In this document: in pieces, positions 23,170 to 35,429 of the stretch
How positions within the stretch are numbered: position 1 is the first letter of the stretch
Layout: the number at the start of each line of letters is the position of its first letter
Notes under the pieces: model-generated
Seen by the model: only the letters and a program-made list of their open reading frames with translations
Told to the model about the DNA's origin: nothing
Databases searched by the model: none
Assembly: GCA_027627225.1 (NCBI GenBank)
Contig: CM051024.1
Span: 39,660,225 to 39,724,224 of the forward strand
Length of the DNA stretch: 64,000 bases
Direction: 5' to 3'
Source: Congeria kusceri
Lineage: Eukaryota > Mollusca > Bivalvia > Myida > Dreissenidae
Program-made: the position numbers and the translations under genes

Positions 23170-24529
23170 AATATTTATTCTCTGTACATGAACTTTATTT
23201 TTGCAAATGTTATGGTCGACATACGCCCCTGGTTCATAAAGATACGATGACTTCTGTGGTGTTATTGTCTTAATATTGAGCGATGGTTTCCCAAATTATT
23301 AAAATCGTGTTCGTTATCAATGCATCCCCTATTTCAAATAGAATACCGTCAGGTGGACATTTACATTTTAAGATTACAGTCTCAGTGTAATGCGAGTATT
23401 TGTCTTTTAGGCAAAATAAATGGATGTCGAGGTACAGTAATGCATACTTTGTGTTAAATATGTCGATATATTTGCCTAATTGTATTCCCTTACTGAAACG
23501 ACGTTGTATTCGATACTTATCATATGTATTTTAGATCTACACGTTTTTAAATACTTTGTTTTAGAAACCAGAGTATTTGTGATGCTCTTGGAAGAAAATG
23601 CAAACGCCCGTTTTTAGATGCAAACACCTGGGTATGTTTGTTTTCGAAAAAAATTGCTAAATGATGCTTACTTTTAATAGAAAAACGTTAGAACATGAAA
23701 TACACGTAGCCTGACTATCTATTTTATGCAATAACATTAATATTTTCACATATCTGATTTTGAAGAACGTTTTTTTATTGGTATAGGGGACCTCTCCATC
23801 GTTGTCCGTCGTCCGTATGCCGTCAACAATTTGGACCGTTATCTCGATAAAGACTACATTTTTTAAATCAATCTTGACCAAACTTGCACAGTTTGTATAT
23901 GGCCATTAAATCTTGGACGAGTTCGATAATGGGCCCGATCGGACCAGGAACACCAGAGTTATAGTCCCTTGTTTGCCCCCAAATACATCTATTCCTGAAT
24001 AACTCACCTGGTAAAGGGAGGTAAATGCAGTATCAGGAAGATAAGTGCCATAAATGTGTTTTGTCTCCATTTAGTCACAGATATAACCCAGATAGTGGAG
24101 TCTGCTTATCAGTAAAATCAATACATCACTCTGAGTCAACATGATACTTCTATTTTAGATCAGCATAATTACACATACATGTAGTAATCCATGTATAGCC
24201 TGCTGATAACCTATATTTTGGCTATGTGTGCAGCAGTAAATTTTTCAACTGTCTATCTTGGCATCCAGTCAGGAAAAAGATGTTAACAACAATAAATAGC
24301 TAAAATTCATGTTGTAAACAAGCAATCCGAATATAGGATTAATATCATGTGATCTAGTGCCTGAAAGGTTCATTATTTGCTGTAGTTTTTGGACTGTTTA
24401 GTTAGTAACTTATTCAGTATCATTTAATCATGTAACTTTTGGACTGACTTATACATTTGAATTGGGATTTTGGAAACATGATTTTTTAAGCTGATTTATT
24501 ATTTCTCCTTAATTGAAAAATGCTTCTAC

Positions 24530-24905
24530 ACTGTTTTGAGTCCAAATTGGTGTGATTATTAATAATTTTTTACACAAATCAACTTAAAGGTTGTATAGTT
24601 ATTTATAATTTAATCTGACAATGTTGATAGGTGTAAGGTTCTAAATGTTAACAATGAGTATTCCTATATAACATAGAAATTTCCCTTTTCCTAAGAGTAC
24701 ATTTGGAAAGTTTGTCTTTCTGTGGGTGTCATTGACTCAAAATTATTAGTAAGTTTTTACGCAAATTAACTTAAAGGATGTATAGTTATTTATAATTTAA
24801 TCTGACAATGCTGATAGTTGTATGGTTATTAATGTTAACAATAAGTATTTCTTTGTAACCTAGAAAATTTCCTTCTCCTAGGAGTACATTTGGAAAGTTT
24901 GTTTG
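24530..24905 (+). repeat. 188-bp tandem duplication
   Basis: Two diverged copies start ~24,570 and ~24,758, sharing AACTTAAAGG-TGTATAGTTA, TAATTTAATCTGACAATG and GAGTACATTTGGAAAGTTTG. Confidence 0.85.
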
Positions 24906-25199
24906 TTTGGATTTTTTTCACCTTATTTACCAGTAATTCAGTGATATAATGGCGAATTAACATACTCACACTTTTTCTGGGCAAACTAAGCCGATGTAAG
25001 TGGTTTACCATTACCAAGTGCACATACTTATGCCAGTAAATGGCTACTGCCCTACTTGAATCAGTGGTAGGGGGAGAATGGCCGTAGAAATTATTTCACG
25101 ACGAATACCCACACAAGTTATGTGGCCGGGCTGGGGCTCGAACTCAAGAACCTTTGATTGAGAGTATAGCGCTCTACCAACTGAGCTAGACGGGCCCGC
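24893..25199 (-). mobile_element. tRNA-derived SINE (minus strand)
   Basis: On the minus strand the head reads GTCTAGCTCAGTTGGTAGAG (box A) and GAGTTCGAGCCCC (box B). A unique body follows with TTGCCCAGAAAAAGTGTGAG and the 3' end is an AAAC-rich tail (CCAAACAAACAAAC). The tRNA cloverleaf does not close: the anticodon stem and part of the T stem are unpaired. It is therefore a SINE, not a tRNA gene. It lies within the extra DNA of duplication copy A. The body resembles V-SINE-type elements I know from molluscs; family assignment is from memory. Confidence 0.75.
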
Positions 25200-25924
25200 A
25201 AAGCCAAAATAATCTACTTGGTTTGATACGTTTATATGGTGCCATAATAATAATATTTAGGAAGTTTTGGTAGAGTTTAGTAACTATAGAGTGTCACTGT
25301 ATTTACCAGTATCGAACCCGTAAGGGTTTATCATTGCTTATGGACTTAGTTGCAAAAACATTTAAAACATTTTTGAAAACAACAATACAGAACAATATGT
25401 CGATCACTGATACGCATAGTTGAACTGACATCAGATCGGTCTGTGTACTGGTGTTAATAAATAATTTATTATTTTAATTCAAACATATACCGGTATGTGA
25501 AAAAAAGATGGTAGTATCCAATAATAAGCTCTTTATGTATTTCCATAGTACCGAGAATGCGGGTATTTAAGGGTACCTGTTGCAACCCTTATGGTCGCCA
25601 TAGTACTCAGACTCATGTGAGCGCTTTGGGCTATCATGGCTGTCTTGTTTGATATTTTAGTCGATTAACGAATTTTTTTTAATGAACGAATTCAATTATT
25701 CGTATATGTGAATTAACGTATTCGATGTTTTTTTAACAAGTAAGGCAGTGAAAGTTGACTCTGTAACCATCTGAGTAACACTTAAAGTGCGTATGAACGA
25801 TCTTTAAAGCGGATATATATCAATATTTCATTTTTTCATATTTTGAATTACACAAATGAGAGGATGAATATGATCGAGGAAAGTTAAAATAAAATAAAAA
25901 TGAACAGTTATTTATACCATATGT

Positions 25925-27000
25925 CATTTTTCGGCGTAGCTGTCTAAGATCACTTTTGACCTAGATTTATTGCGATAATTATGCAGCGGGAAAATTGAAT
26001 GCCAATATAATTGGGCAAATTTTCTAAATTTTAGGGAATGCAAACTTCAAACAATGGTTGCATACTTTTGGGGATAAAAAATTTACATAATTGTTTACAT
26101 AAGCGGTTAAAATAAAGTTATAAACATATCTTCGACATACACTCTAGAAATTAACATAATTATGAACAATTTGATTCATTGTATGTCATGATCAGAATGT
26201 TATATTTATTCACATGATGAAACAACTATATTGTTTAGCCTACATAATAGGCGAGCTCTATAAATAACAATTACAATGCTACAATTCACGGGGACGCCAG
26301 TCGGTCACAACGTACAATGTTGCCTGTTGAACTCACAAGCACAAAGTATAAAGTGGTAAATTTCTTGTATTTTTCTGATAAATAAGCAAAACAAATAGTA
26401 GCAAATTTGATTGAGATTATATTTCATATTATTTTTTTTTTTATCAGTGTGTAAAAATATTAGTGTACGCTGCAACCGACTAGCGAGTACAACTCCAGCA
26501 GGAGAATCATTCTAAAAATAGCGCGCGGTAAAGCTGTGTTAATACACTCACATCAATTAGCGTCTGAAGAATCCTAAACCCGAGAATTGCAATATATGGG
26601 GATTTCATAAACTTACTGCTTATTCATTCCCGCTATTATTTTCTGACAATGTTACTTTGTTAAATTTGCCTGACAAATTCATGTATCAATTATGTTTACG
26701 TAAATTACTAGTATTTAGCTAATTCATGTATTACTGGTGAAAACATGGGGCGGTATATGATCGGTTTATTCACGGTACAGATATTAACTATTGAGGTTAT
26801 CTCAATAAATTTTGGGGGTCGATACGTTTTCTTTTGGTCTCCGAAAAATCTAGTGTCCGAGAAGTCTCCAAAGTAGGGACCGAAAAATCTGGGGTCCGTG
26901 AAGTCACAGCTTGGTCTTCTTGTATTATATTTAGGTAAAAAAAAAGACATCTCAATATTAATTTCTACGCCGATTGTCTTGTTTCTTTTAAATGAAATTC
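25925..27000 (-). repeat. Interspersed repeat copy C (inverted)
   Basis: Reverse complement of copies A and B: it begins with TTTTTCGGCGTAGCTGTCTA (the end of copy B) and runs to CAATATTAATTTCTACGCCG (the start of copy A). It includes both ~30-bp direct repeats near 26,845-26,910 (ACCGAAAAATCTGGGGTCCG) and one hairpin arm at ~26,283; the other arm is decayed. It lies within the 25,776-27,512 insertion. Confidence 0.75.
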
Positions 27001-27769
27001 TTCATAACGACAAATCTATTCCTAGCTCTACGCCGATACCGACACGTTTAATCGTATTTGTGGCAGAAACAAAAAAACGTGTCCATGTATCGTATGAACA
27101 CATCTGCACAGAACTCAAGTCAACACGCAACAAATATTTATTTCCCAATATTGTACATGTAAAATGTACATGAATGAGTTTTCGATTGGAAGACGAAAAG
27201 TAATTGAACGGTGTAATGCTCTAATGTCAAGGATTTTCGAATATCTGTTCTATTGAACTTTTATTCGAGTTTGTTATTCATCATCGTTTTATCGGTTTAA
27301 TTTTACTTGCATATGTTTCTATAAAAAATTGATGAGATCGTACATTCTCTCGTTAAACAGACGTAGTGACATAAACACAATAACCAGATAAAGTTAATTA
27401 GCATATATTTCTATCTAAATTGGAATAAAAGTTAAGAACAAACCTAGCTTTTAAACGCATAAGAAGCTGGGTTTTAATTAAAATATTGTTTTCGGCTTTA
27501 AATATCTGGATTGGATACCATATCATAGCCAACAAACAACGTTAAAACTTTCCTCGATACGGAAAGAAACATGTTTTTTGTTTGACACGTTTTTTATTTT
27601 GTCGAAGGTTTTAAGGAAAAACACAGAGTGTTCCAAATGAACATAATATCGAATAAAAACACAACGAGCGAACCGAAGAGCATGTCTATGCAACACGTTA
27701 GAATGCTGACGAAACATCAACATAAATAGCCACAGTGGATATTTATTATCATAACATTATTGATACCAT

Positions 27770-28150
27770 ACCTAAAATGATTATGACCTCAAATCATATG
27801 AATATAACCACACAGCATGTATGCTTATAAAACCACACATCATGCATATCGCGACAACTAAACAGCATATCACTATAATCACACATCAAACCATTATAAC
27901 AACATATGATTATAAACACACAAAATGTTATTATAACTTCACATCGTGTTACAATAACCGCATATTATTTAAACCATAAAGCATGTGATCATAAACAAAC
28001 ACTATAATTATTATGATTATAACCTCACAGGATATAATTATTACCTGACATCATATGTTTGCTACAACAAATAATATGATTATAACCCAACAACATATTA
28101 TGTATCACAATAGCATATTAATATAACCACATAACCACATATAAAATAAT
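27770..28150 (+). repeat. Degenerate ~25-30-bp minisatellite (ATTATAACCACACATCATG-like)
   Basis: Many imperfect ATTATAACC-CACA-CAT-ATG words. The same minisatellite lies in the paralogue at 29,985-30,370, so it predates the duplication. Confidence 0.65.
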
Positions 28151-28153
28151 TAT

Positions 28154-28259
28154 AGCTGATGTCATCTCAATGCACCATCTAATATAATATATCAACCGTC
28201 AACATAAGCTGATGTCATCTCAATGCACCATCTAATATAATATATCAACCGTCAACATA
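28154..28259 (+). repeat. 53-bp perfect tandem duplication
   Basis: Two identical units, each starting AGCTGATGTCATCTCAATGC and ending CCGTCAACATA, in immediate succession. The paralogue near 30,367 has a single partial unit, so the duplication is recent. Confidence 0.95.
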
Positions 28260-28800
28260 AGACAGTTCAGGCGTTCCATTAAATGCACCTGAATGTTTTA
28301 TCAGTAATTATGCTCGATGTGGCCAATGCAGACGTTGTGTTGTGCCTTCGATATTATGTTAGGTAGACACGTACAAACAGTACATAAATGCAGTGTATAT
28401 ACTGAAGACTGAAGCGGTTACAAAATTTAGATAACATCACAAACAGTTGACAACATTTAATAATTTGAACTTAAATTCATATGACTTTGCATCTCACAGC
28501 TGTGAGTAGGCATAAGACGTCTGGTACATACCGAATTATGTAATATAAAGCACTCTGCCAATTTCCACAGCTAGGAAGCATCCCTCAACGCTTGTTTCGC
28601 TCATGTAATCCCAGAACAGAGTCACGATGTTTGGGCAGTAATATTGACAATATAGGAAAAACGAAACTCCAGAGACATCACCATGGGAGAAACCCTTATT
28701 ACCATCCGCTGGTCCTTTATTTAAGGCAAGTGACCAATTGCCTGTACAATACAGAACACTTCATACAACACAACACAAAACATAAAAAAGATTAAAAATG
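28260..28800. other. No gene seen
   Basis: Sequence between the minisatellite and the LINE fragment; no supported coding sequence. Confidence 0.45.
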
Positions 28801-28809
28801 GGACCACCG

Positions 28810-29110
28810 CCTGTTGGTCATCTATGTTATTTATTTGTGGTTGGCTTCCTGCAACTGATTTTCCACTTGCACGTAGCGATATGTTCCTTCTTACAGCAAT
28901 GTTTGCCATAAGACTGACGTTTGCCTTTCTTTCACCAAGAATTTACCACACAGAAGGTGCAATGAATCCTCTGCAGTCGACCTCAACAGGAAAGGTCCAG
29001 GTCTTGCTCTCATCTTTGTATTTGCTTACAAGTAGACACCGTTCTTCCCTTAGAACTGCTAGTTCTATTAATTGGTACCTTCTTAGCCTGCGTACCTACT
29101 GTCAATATGC
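28810..29110 (-). pseudogene. Retrotransposon ORF fragment (minus strand)
   Basis: On the minus strand one frame reads YKDESKTWTFPVEVDCRGFI then, past a TAA, VSLMANIAVRRNISLRA. The W-x-F-P-V-E-V-x-C-R-G-F signature followed by an Ala/Arg-rich stretch resembles the C-terminal region of many invertebrate RT-type ORFs. Only this short piece remains and it has a stop. The clade is not determined. Confidence 0.45.
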
Positions 29111-30380
29111 CCCTTGTTCATTAAAATATGGTGACATCTGTGTGAGATAGCATGGTGTTATCGCGGTGGTTTTCCAAATTAATAAATTGTGTTCGTTATC
29201 TTCACCCCATAGTTCAAATAGAATTACGTCAGTTGGACATTTACAGCTTCAGTTAAATGCGAGGATTTGAATTTTTAGGCACAATAATTGGATTTCGAGG
29301 TACAGTAATGCATACTTTTTATTAAATATGTCGATATATTTGTCTACTTTTATTCCGAATTAGCCCTTACTGAAACGAGATTGTTTTCAATGACTCATCA
29401 TATGTATTTGATACGTTTTTGTTTACTTTTTGGAAAACAGAGTATGTGTGATACTCTTGGCAGGAAATGTAAACGCCCGTTTTTAGATGCAAAGCATCCG
29501 GGTATGTTGTGAAAAAAATATTGCTAAATGATGCTTATTTTTAGTAGGAAAGCGTTCGAACATAAAATATACGTATCCTGACTATCTAATTTAAGCATTA
29601 ACATTAATGTTTTCACATATCTAATTTTGAAGAACGTTTCTTTATTTTATTTGATTAAGGGATTTTTTAATCGATCAAACTCATTTATTCCTTTATTTGA
29701 ATTAACGAATACGATGCTTTTAACACGTTGGCAGTGAAAGTTGCCTGTATGATCGTCTGATATACCATATTATTGCCAGCAAACAACGGTTAAAAGTTCT
29801 TTGACTCTCTTTTTGCTTTTTTTCAAGGTTTTAAAATTTTTCTGAATTAACATAATATCGAATAACATCACAGCGAGTGAACCGAAGAGCATGTCTATGC
29901 AAGACGTTAGAATGTTAACGCAGTGTCAGCATAAATAACCACAGTGGATAATTAAGATCATAACACACATGATTGATACTATACCTAAAATGATTATAAC
30001 CTCAATAATATGCTTATACACATACACATATTAAACCACACATCATGAATGTCATTATAACCAAACAGAATATCACTATAATCACACATCGAACAATTAT
30101 AACTACATATGTTTATAAACGCTAAAATGGTGATTATAACCACACATCGTGGTATACGAGATAACCGCTTATTATTTGAACCACATAGCATGTGGTTGTA
30201 AACAAACATAGTTATTATGATTATAACCGCACAGGATATGATTATTACCTGGCATCATACTATGATGTTCTCTACCACAAATGATATGATTATAACCCAA
30301 CAACGTATTATTGAACACAATAGCATATAGTAATATAACCACATAACCACATATAAAATAATTATAGCTGATGTCACCTC
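29110..30380 (+). repeat. Ancient duplication copy B (partner 23,170-28,160)
   Basis: Uninterrupted version of the three blocks in copy A, ending in the minisatellite and AATTATAGCTGATGTCACCT. The 29,994-30,209 minus frame lies in the minisatellite and is not a gene. Confidence 0.75.
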
Positions 30381-30599
30381 AAACGAGAAAAGACATTGAC
30401 AACAAAGCTTATAGCATACAATAATAAATATATAAACGTCAAATACTTTTGGTTAAGATATTGTTATTGTTAGCCGAATAAGGTGGGAGCAAAATATTAA
30501 TCGTGCGGATGTTTATTAACTGTGTGAAATGTTAGTATTACAGTTACCATGGTGATATGCCGTGATTTAATAAAAGCAATAACACTTATATACATGAGT

Positions 30600-31612
30600 A
30601 AGTTGTTAATATGATAAATTATCATATGTTTCTAAAATATTAAGAATGTTGATAATGTCATAACATAACAATATATCTAGCACAAACATTTGCTTTCTAA
30701 ATATTAAGAAACGATGTATGAAGTTCAGACATTTTATATACAAATGTAGGGACTATAACAATTTACTCTGAATGCTTTTAGTTTACGTTACAGTGTTTTA
30801 ATGATCATATGTTTATAACATATTAAAATGTGATAATGTCATAACTAAACACTATATTAACCGCTTTTCCTGTGTATTCGGCCACTTAAGAGCTAAACTG
30901 CTTGTATACCCTAAATGAACACAATTTCAACACTAGTGAGACTTTTATTTATACATTTAAGGTCTCTCCTACTAAATAAAGGCCAGATAATTTAGAGATC
31001 AGCAATTCACTTAGTTACTGACCAATTCTAGGAAGGCACTATAGCAACCATGAATTTGTCAGATGTTTCCTATCATTTGGTTCAGTCTTCATGTTGATAA
31101 GAAAACACTAAAATTTGGTTACAATTTTGATATAATTCATTAGAAGCATTCTTTATTAGACTAATACACACTAGCATACTGTTTGAAAATGAATGTTTAC
31201 ACAATTCTTGGCTTATGCACAAAGTGTGTACTGTGTAGCAATTTTGGGGAATTTCTTGTAAAAATTTTAATTTTCTCAGACATAATCTAAAATTCACAAT
31301 TGTTAAAACCAAAAACAATTTTTATGTGATAGAATTGTCTCAATACATATAGCTAACACAAGTTTTGTAAGAAACAATAGTTAATTTCCATTATCTGGGG
31401 TGGCCGAATCTATAGGAATGGCTGAATCTATAGGAAAGAAGGATATATGTTATAATGAGAATACTATGTATGAAGTTCAGACATTTTATTTACAAATGTA
31501 GGGATTTTAACAATTTACGCTTAATGTTTTTAGTTTATGTTACAATATTTTAATTATCATATGTTTCTAACATATTAAAATGTGATAATGTCTTAACTAA
31601 ACAATATAATTG
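30600..31612 (+). repeat. Partial ~800-bp repeat units around the TIR element
   Basis: TATGAAGTTCAGACATTTTA and CATATTAAAATGTGATAATG occur at ~30,715-30,835 and again at ~31,467-31,585. A third partial copy resumes after the TIR element at ~34,975-35,060. No gene is seen. Confidence 0.6.
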
Positions 31613-31939
31613 AGCCGCGTCGTGATAAAACCGGCCTTAATGACAAAATGTCACATTTCTGGTATTTAATCATTTTGAAAAGTACATTATATTTAGAGAT
31701 GACTGATACAAAAATATTTCGATTCGGACAAGAAACGGCAAAGTTATGCACGTTTTTGTGAAGTCACGTTACTAGCATTTGACGTTATGACGTTAGCGAC
31801 ACGTTGAAAAACAATTGCGCACTAAAGTGCAAATATTTTATATAACACACACAAAAAATGTGCATTTTATTATCTCGTTCATAATAATTGTTAGCAAGGT
31901 AGTTAAATCCATTGAGCAGTCTTAAAATAAGACTATAGT

Positions 31940-31952
31940 GTTGCCTAGCGAC
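31940..31952. promoter_or_regulatory. X-box-like motif 1
   Basis: GTTGCCTAGCGAC, one base from the palindromic RFX site seen at 32,322. Confidence 0.4.
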
Positions 31953-32321
31953 GAAATAACGACACGGATTACTGAAGGTAAAAAATGGACCGCATAACAG
32001 ATATTAAAATGTTTTTTATTCCAAATAATGTTTAATCACCATGCCTGTTGAACATTTTCAAGAAAACGTTGAATTCCGAATTAATATAAAAAAAATATAA
32101 CGGATCAAACTAAAAACGAAAATGTTATACGCATTTCCGTGACACTAACTAATCATAAATGAAAATATTTGTCTTCTTATATGGAGCGTTGTGATGCGTT
32201 GAAAAAATAATTGCGCGCTGTATATTTTTAACTCATACAATTCAGATATGTACCCCGTTTGTGAGAACTGTCATCGATGTTTTCTTGTAGATCCGTTCTG
32301 CACGTGAAAAGAATAGGTTTT

Positions 32322-32334
32322 GTTGCCTAGCAAC
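32322..32334. promoter_or_regulatory. Perfect palindromic X-box
   Basis: GTTGCCTAGCAAC, a symmetrical RFX-type binding site. A half site, TGCTTAGCAACC, lies near 32,669. All are downstream (minus-strand sense) of the transposase-like exons. Confidence 0.5.
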
Positions 32335-32866
32335 AATATAGTGTTAACGTATGCGTGATGGAATAACAAGTGATGAAAAAATATGAAAATTAAGTCTAAT
32401 ATCGATACTGATTTTATAATGAAGAAATGTTTGGCTTATAAACAACTATATATTAATGGTTTACATACATGTACTATATATTGCGGAAATTCATGGGTGA
32501 ACGAGTTTTGCCATTACAAGAAGTTTTAAAATATCTCTTTCAAACTAAGTTATTAACGTAACACGGGCATTACTTAGTTAATACGTGTTATAATTTACGT
32601 CATCGAAAAAACAAGTAATTTTGATACACAGTAGTTTCACCTTGGTTTAGTTTATATTTGATAATTTTGCTTAGCAACCATACAACTTCATGATCACTGT
32701 TTAATATGGTTCTAGCAAATGTTCAATGGAAATACAGAAATAATAAACAACGCATTATGCATCATCAAAAACTCATGTTATATTTACTATGTCACCATAA
32801 AACATTGCTATGATGAAAGTCATTCATGCTGGTATTTAAAACACTCAATCAGCACAGCTACACCTA

Positions 32867-33728
32867 TTCAGCGTTTGGCCCTGGGCATATGTTTTCATTC
32901 TCTGCTGGACGAACGTATGGACGGACAGATTGAAGAAGAAAGTCCTGTTTTGTTTTTCTCAGGCCGTCCGCGTTTGCAATTTCCGGTCGAGTTGTATTAT
33001 TGACCCAGAACGCGGGGTTTCAAAATGCATACTGTCGTGATGTGACGGTCTCACCGGCTTACTGTTGGAGAATTTAAAGTACTGATACTTCCTGAAAAAA
33101 ACAATACATTTTCATCCATGCCACAACAGCCTTATGAAACAATGTCTCATTTATTTGCAAAAATGAATGTTATACAAACTTGAATATGAATGTAAATAAG
33201 AGTTAAATTATTCATAGTACTCATAATCATGATGCTACCTTATTCCAATTAGTGCCTTGAAATGCTCCACAAGAAACTACTTCCAGTTCCTCCAGCAGGG
33301 TATCGAACGGTGGTGTTGGTTGCCGACGACTAATCTACGACGGCCTCTAATTGCTCCATACTACCACAATCCGTCCTTTTGTGTAGACTTAATGTTACCA
33401 AACCCTCCGTCCACGTGGCATTTCGCATGTACTGAAATGATGTGTAATTAATAAAATTTACAATTACTTTTACATAGTGAGTGCCAAGTCGTAAAATTCC
33501 ATTTATAGTGTGCTATTTTTTTAAAAATCAAATAAAGTTTTAATCATTTTTTAAACATTATTCACAAATGATGTTTACAGTGCGATCCCATGATTTTAAG
33601 TGCGAATAATCAGTATATTGTGTTGTTATAACAACCTGTTATCTGAATAAGATATTCGACCGTTTGTTGATGTCCAGTCATCACTCGCCACACAGAGTAA
33701 CCCAACAGAAACCGGTTCCTGTTTTGGC
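32867..33728 (-). pseudogene. Transposase-like gene, at least three exons (DUF7869-like)
   Basis: Exon a, 33,728-33,636: opened by acceptor TTCTCTTTTTCCAG; reads YSVWRVMTGHQQTVEYLIQ. Intron 33,635-33,432, donor CAG|GTTGTT, acceptor CATCATTTCAG. Exon b from 33,431: removing the intron joins the frame exactly to give VHAKCHVDGGFGNIK, then two in-frame TAGs and CWRNWK. Exon c from 33,061 (acceptor CTCCAACAG): MHFETPRSG, then a frame change and SVRPYVRPAENENICPGP. The order of W-R-V-x-T-G, a D-G-x-F-G-x-I-K block, W-x-x-W, H-F-x-F, and IRP/CPxP matches my recollection of the DUF7869 family, widespread in invertebrates and plausibly a transposase. Stops and a frameshift make it inactive. Confidence 0.6.
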
Positions 33729-34935
33729 CTGGAAAAAGAGAATATAAAGTATTAATTCATAGACAGTCATTATTAAGATACTGAGAAAGATGCTATTTGC
33801 TAACTATTTTCTTAATTTAATAACAATATTATAACATAGCTTTTACATACAAGTTATTATCTTTAATAATATTTTATGAAAATATAAATTGTATAGACCT
33901 AAACGACACGCGAAGTTGACAGGCCTTTCACTTGTAATGGTTTATGAATTTAAGAGTATATACGTATACCAGCATGGACAGTTATCCGCGTGAATGGCAA
34001 AAGACGCAGTATGCCCACCATGGCTTTCGATCGTTCAATCTAACTGGTAATCAAAACAAAAATTACTAATCTACGTTTCATTTTAAACTGAACAATACGC
34101 TGACCCTTTTCATGTCAGTTAAATATTATGTTATAGTTAATACCGGTAGGATTTTAGAGCTATTTAAAAAAAGTATTAAAATAGAGAAGCTATACTGATG
34201 CTATTAATTATTTAACATGATGCAGATCTTCATTGAAATCACATATTTTTTCTTAATAATTTCGACAGAATCAGTTAACGTTCAAGTAGTTCAAGTAGTG
34301 AAACAGATATGTACTTATTGTCAAAAACGAAAAAAAATGACGATGTCCGTTGCCGGTTTTGAATTAGGAACGACTGACCCAAAGGCTAACTAACTATCCA
34401 CTACTCCAATGACTCCACATGTACTTTTTTTGCAGACGTATTTACAATTAGTAAGCGAAAAGACAATCGATAGCCTAATGCTCGACAGTTTTGACATAAA
34501 TATGTTCAACTCGGCTCTGAACCATAAGTTAAAGGCACATTTCATTTTCAAAGTATTAAATTACATATACCTAGATCAATGCGAGTATAATTATTGAATC
34601 TACAAAAAAGCTGCACGATTTCAGAAACTGTCATGGTATTTTTGAATGCAATATAGAAATATATATTTTTAAAGAAAATAGCATGAATTAAAATGTATAT
34701 CTACAGTAGCAAACTGTGTACTTAAAACCTCAACATATTACTAAAATTTCGATCGATCATTTCGATTTTTCATCCATATTGCCACTTCGAAATTCAAAAT
34801 AAAGTATATATAATAATATAATTTTCACTAGACAAACTTGAATACTTCCTGAATGAAAACAATGACGTCACTTTAAACGGATTTTTCCACAAACGTCATC
34901 AATGTAATTAAGGCCGGTGTTGTCGCGACGCGGCT

Positions 34936-35425
34936 AATATCAATTACAAACAGTTGTTTTCAAAATATTAAGCAAACAATGTTTGAACTAGAGAATTTTA
35001 TATCCAAATATGGGGATTTTAACAATTTACGTAATGGTTTTAGTATATGTTACAGTATATGGTATTTTAGAGCATTTGTAAATAACACTAACACGATAAG
35101 TCTAAGTTTGATATAAAAGCTTTTACATTCACCTCTCAAATATATATCAGATATATGTAAGAAGATACAAAGATTTATAATTAGTATAGTGACATGCGTG
35201 TTTGTTATAATGCATATGTAGTGCCTAACTACAGTGGGTAATGAATTAATGTACTAGACATTAACATAAATTACAAAAATATACAACACAACTTTGCTTC
35301 AATACAGCGCGGCTCTTATTGTCCATATTAAGGAAACAGACAAGAATAGTATCAATAATTAGCTACTTATAAAAATCTAATATGTTACATATTTTACATT
35401 TTACATAGTTACATATTTTACATTT
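34936..35425. other. No gene seen
   Basis: Continuation of the split flanking repeat to ~35,060, then AT-rich sequence. Confidence 0.45.
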
Positions 35426-35429
35426 TCTG

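Larger units (their letters stand above)
23170..28160 (+). repeat. Ancient duplication copy A, with two insertions (partner 29,110-30,380)
   Basis: Three blocks align in order with 29,110-30,380: 23,170-23,780, ~25,640-25,775 and ~27,513-28,160. Shared text includes GGTACAGTAATGCATACTTT, GTGAATTAACG..ATTCGATG and GAACCGAAGAGCATGTCTAT. Between the blocks copy A holds extra DNA, 23,780-25,640 (short repeats plus a SINE) and 25,776-27,512 (repeat copy C), that the partner lacks. Confidence 0.75.
31613..34935 (-). mobile_element. 3.3-kb TIR DNA transposon with intron-containing transposase-like gene
   Basis: The termini are inverted repeats of ~33 bp: AGCCGCGTCGTGATAAAACC... at 31,613 and the complement of AGCCGCGTCGCGACAACACC... 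ending at 34,935; 29 of 33 positions match. The element splits a flanking repeat that continues on the far side (31,440-31,612 and ~34,936-35,060). No clear target duplication is visible. It contains a degenerate minus-strand gene (32,867-33,728) and three X-box-like motifs. The superfamily is unassigned. Confidence 0.75.

Noticed and set aside
25118..25199. tRNA gene on the minus strand
   Set aside because: Boxes A and B are present but the anticodon stem and other arms do not pair, and a SINE body with an AAAC tail follows.
28824..29150. 108-aa + strand frame
   Set aside because: The opposite strand carries recognisable RT-ORF text (TWTFPVEVDCRGF); this frame is its shadow.
29994..30209. 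71-aa minus-strand frame
   Set aside because: Falls within the ATTATAACC minisatellite.
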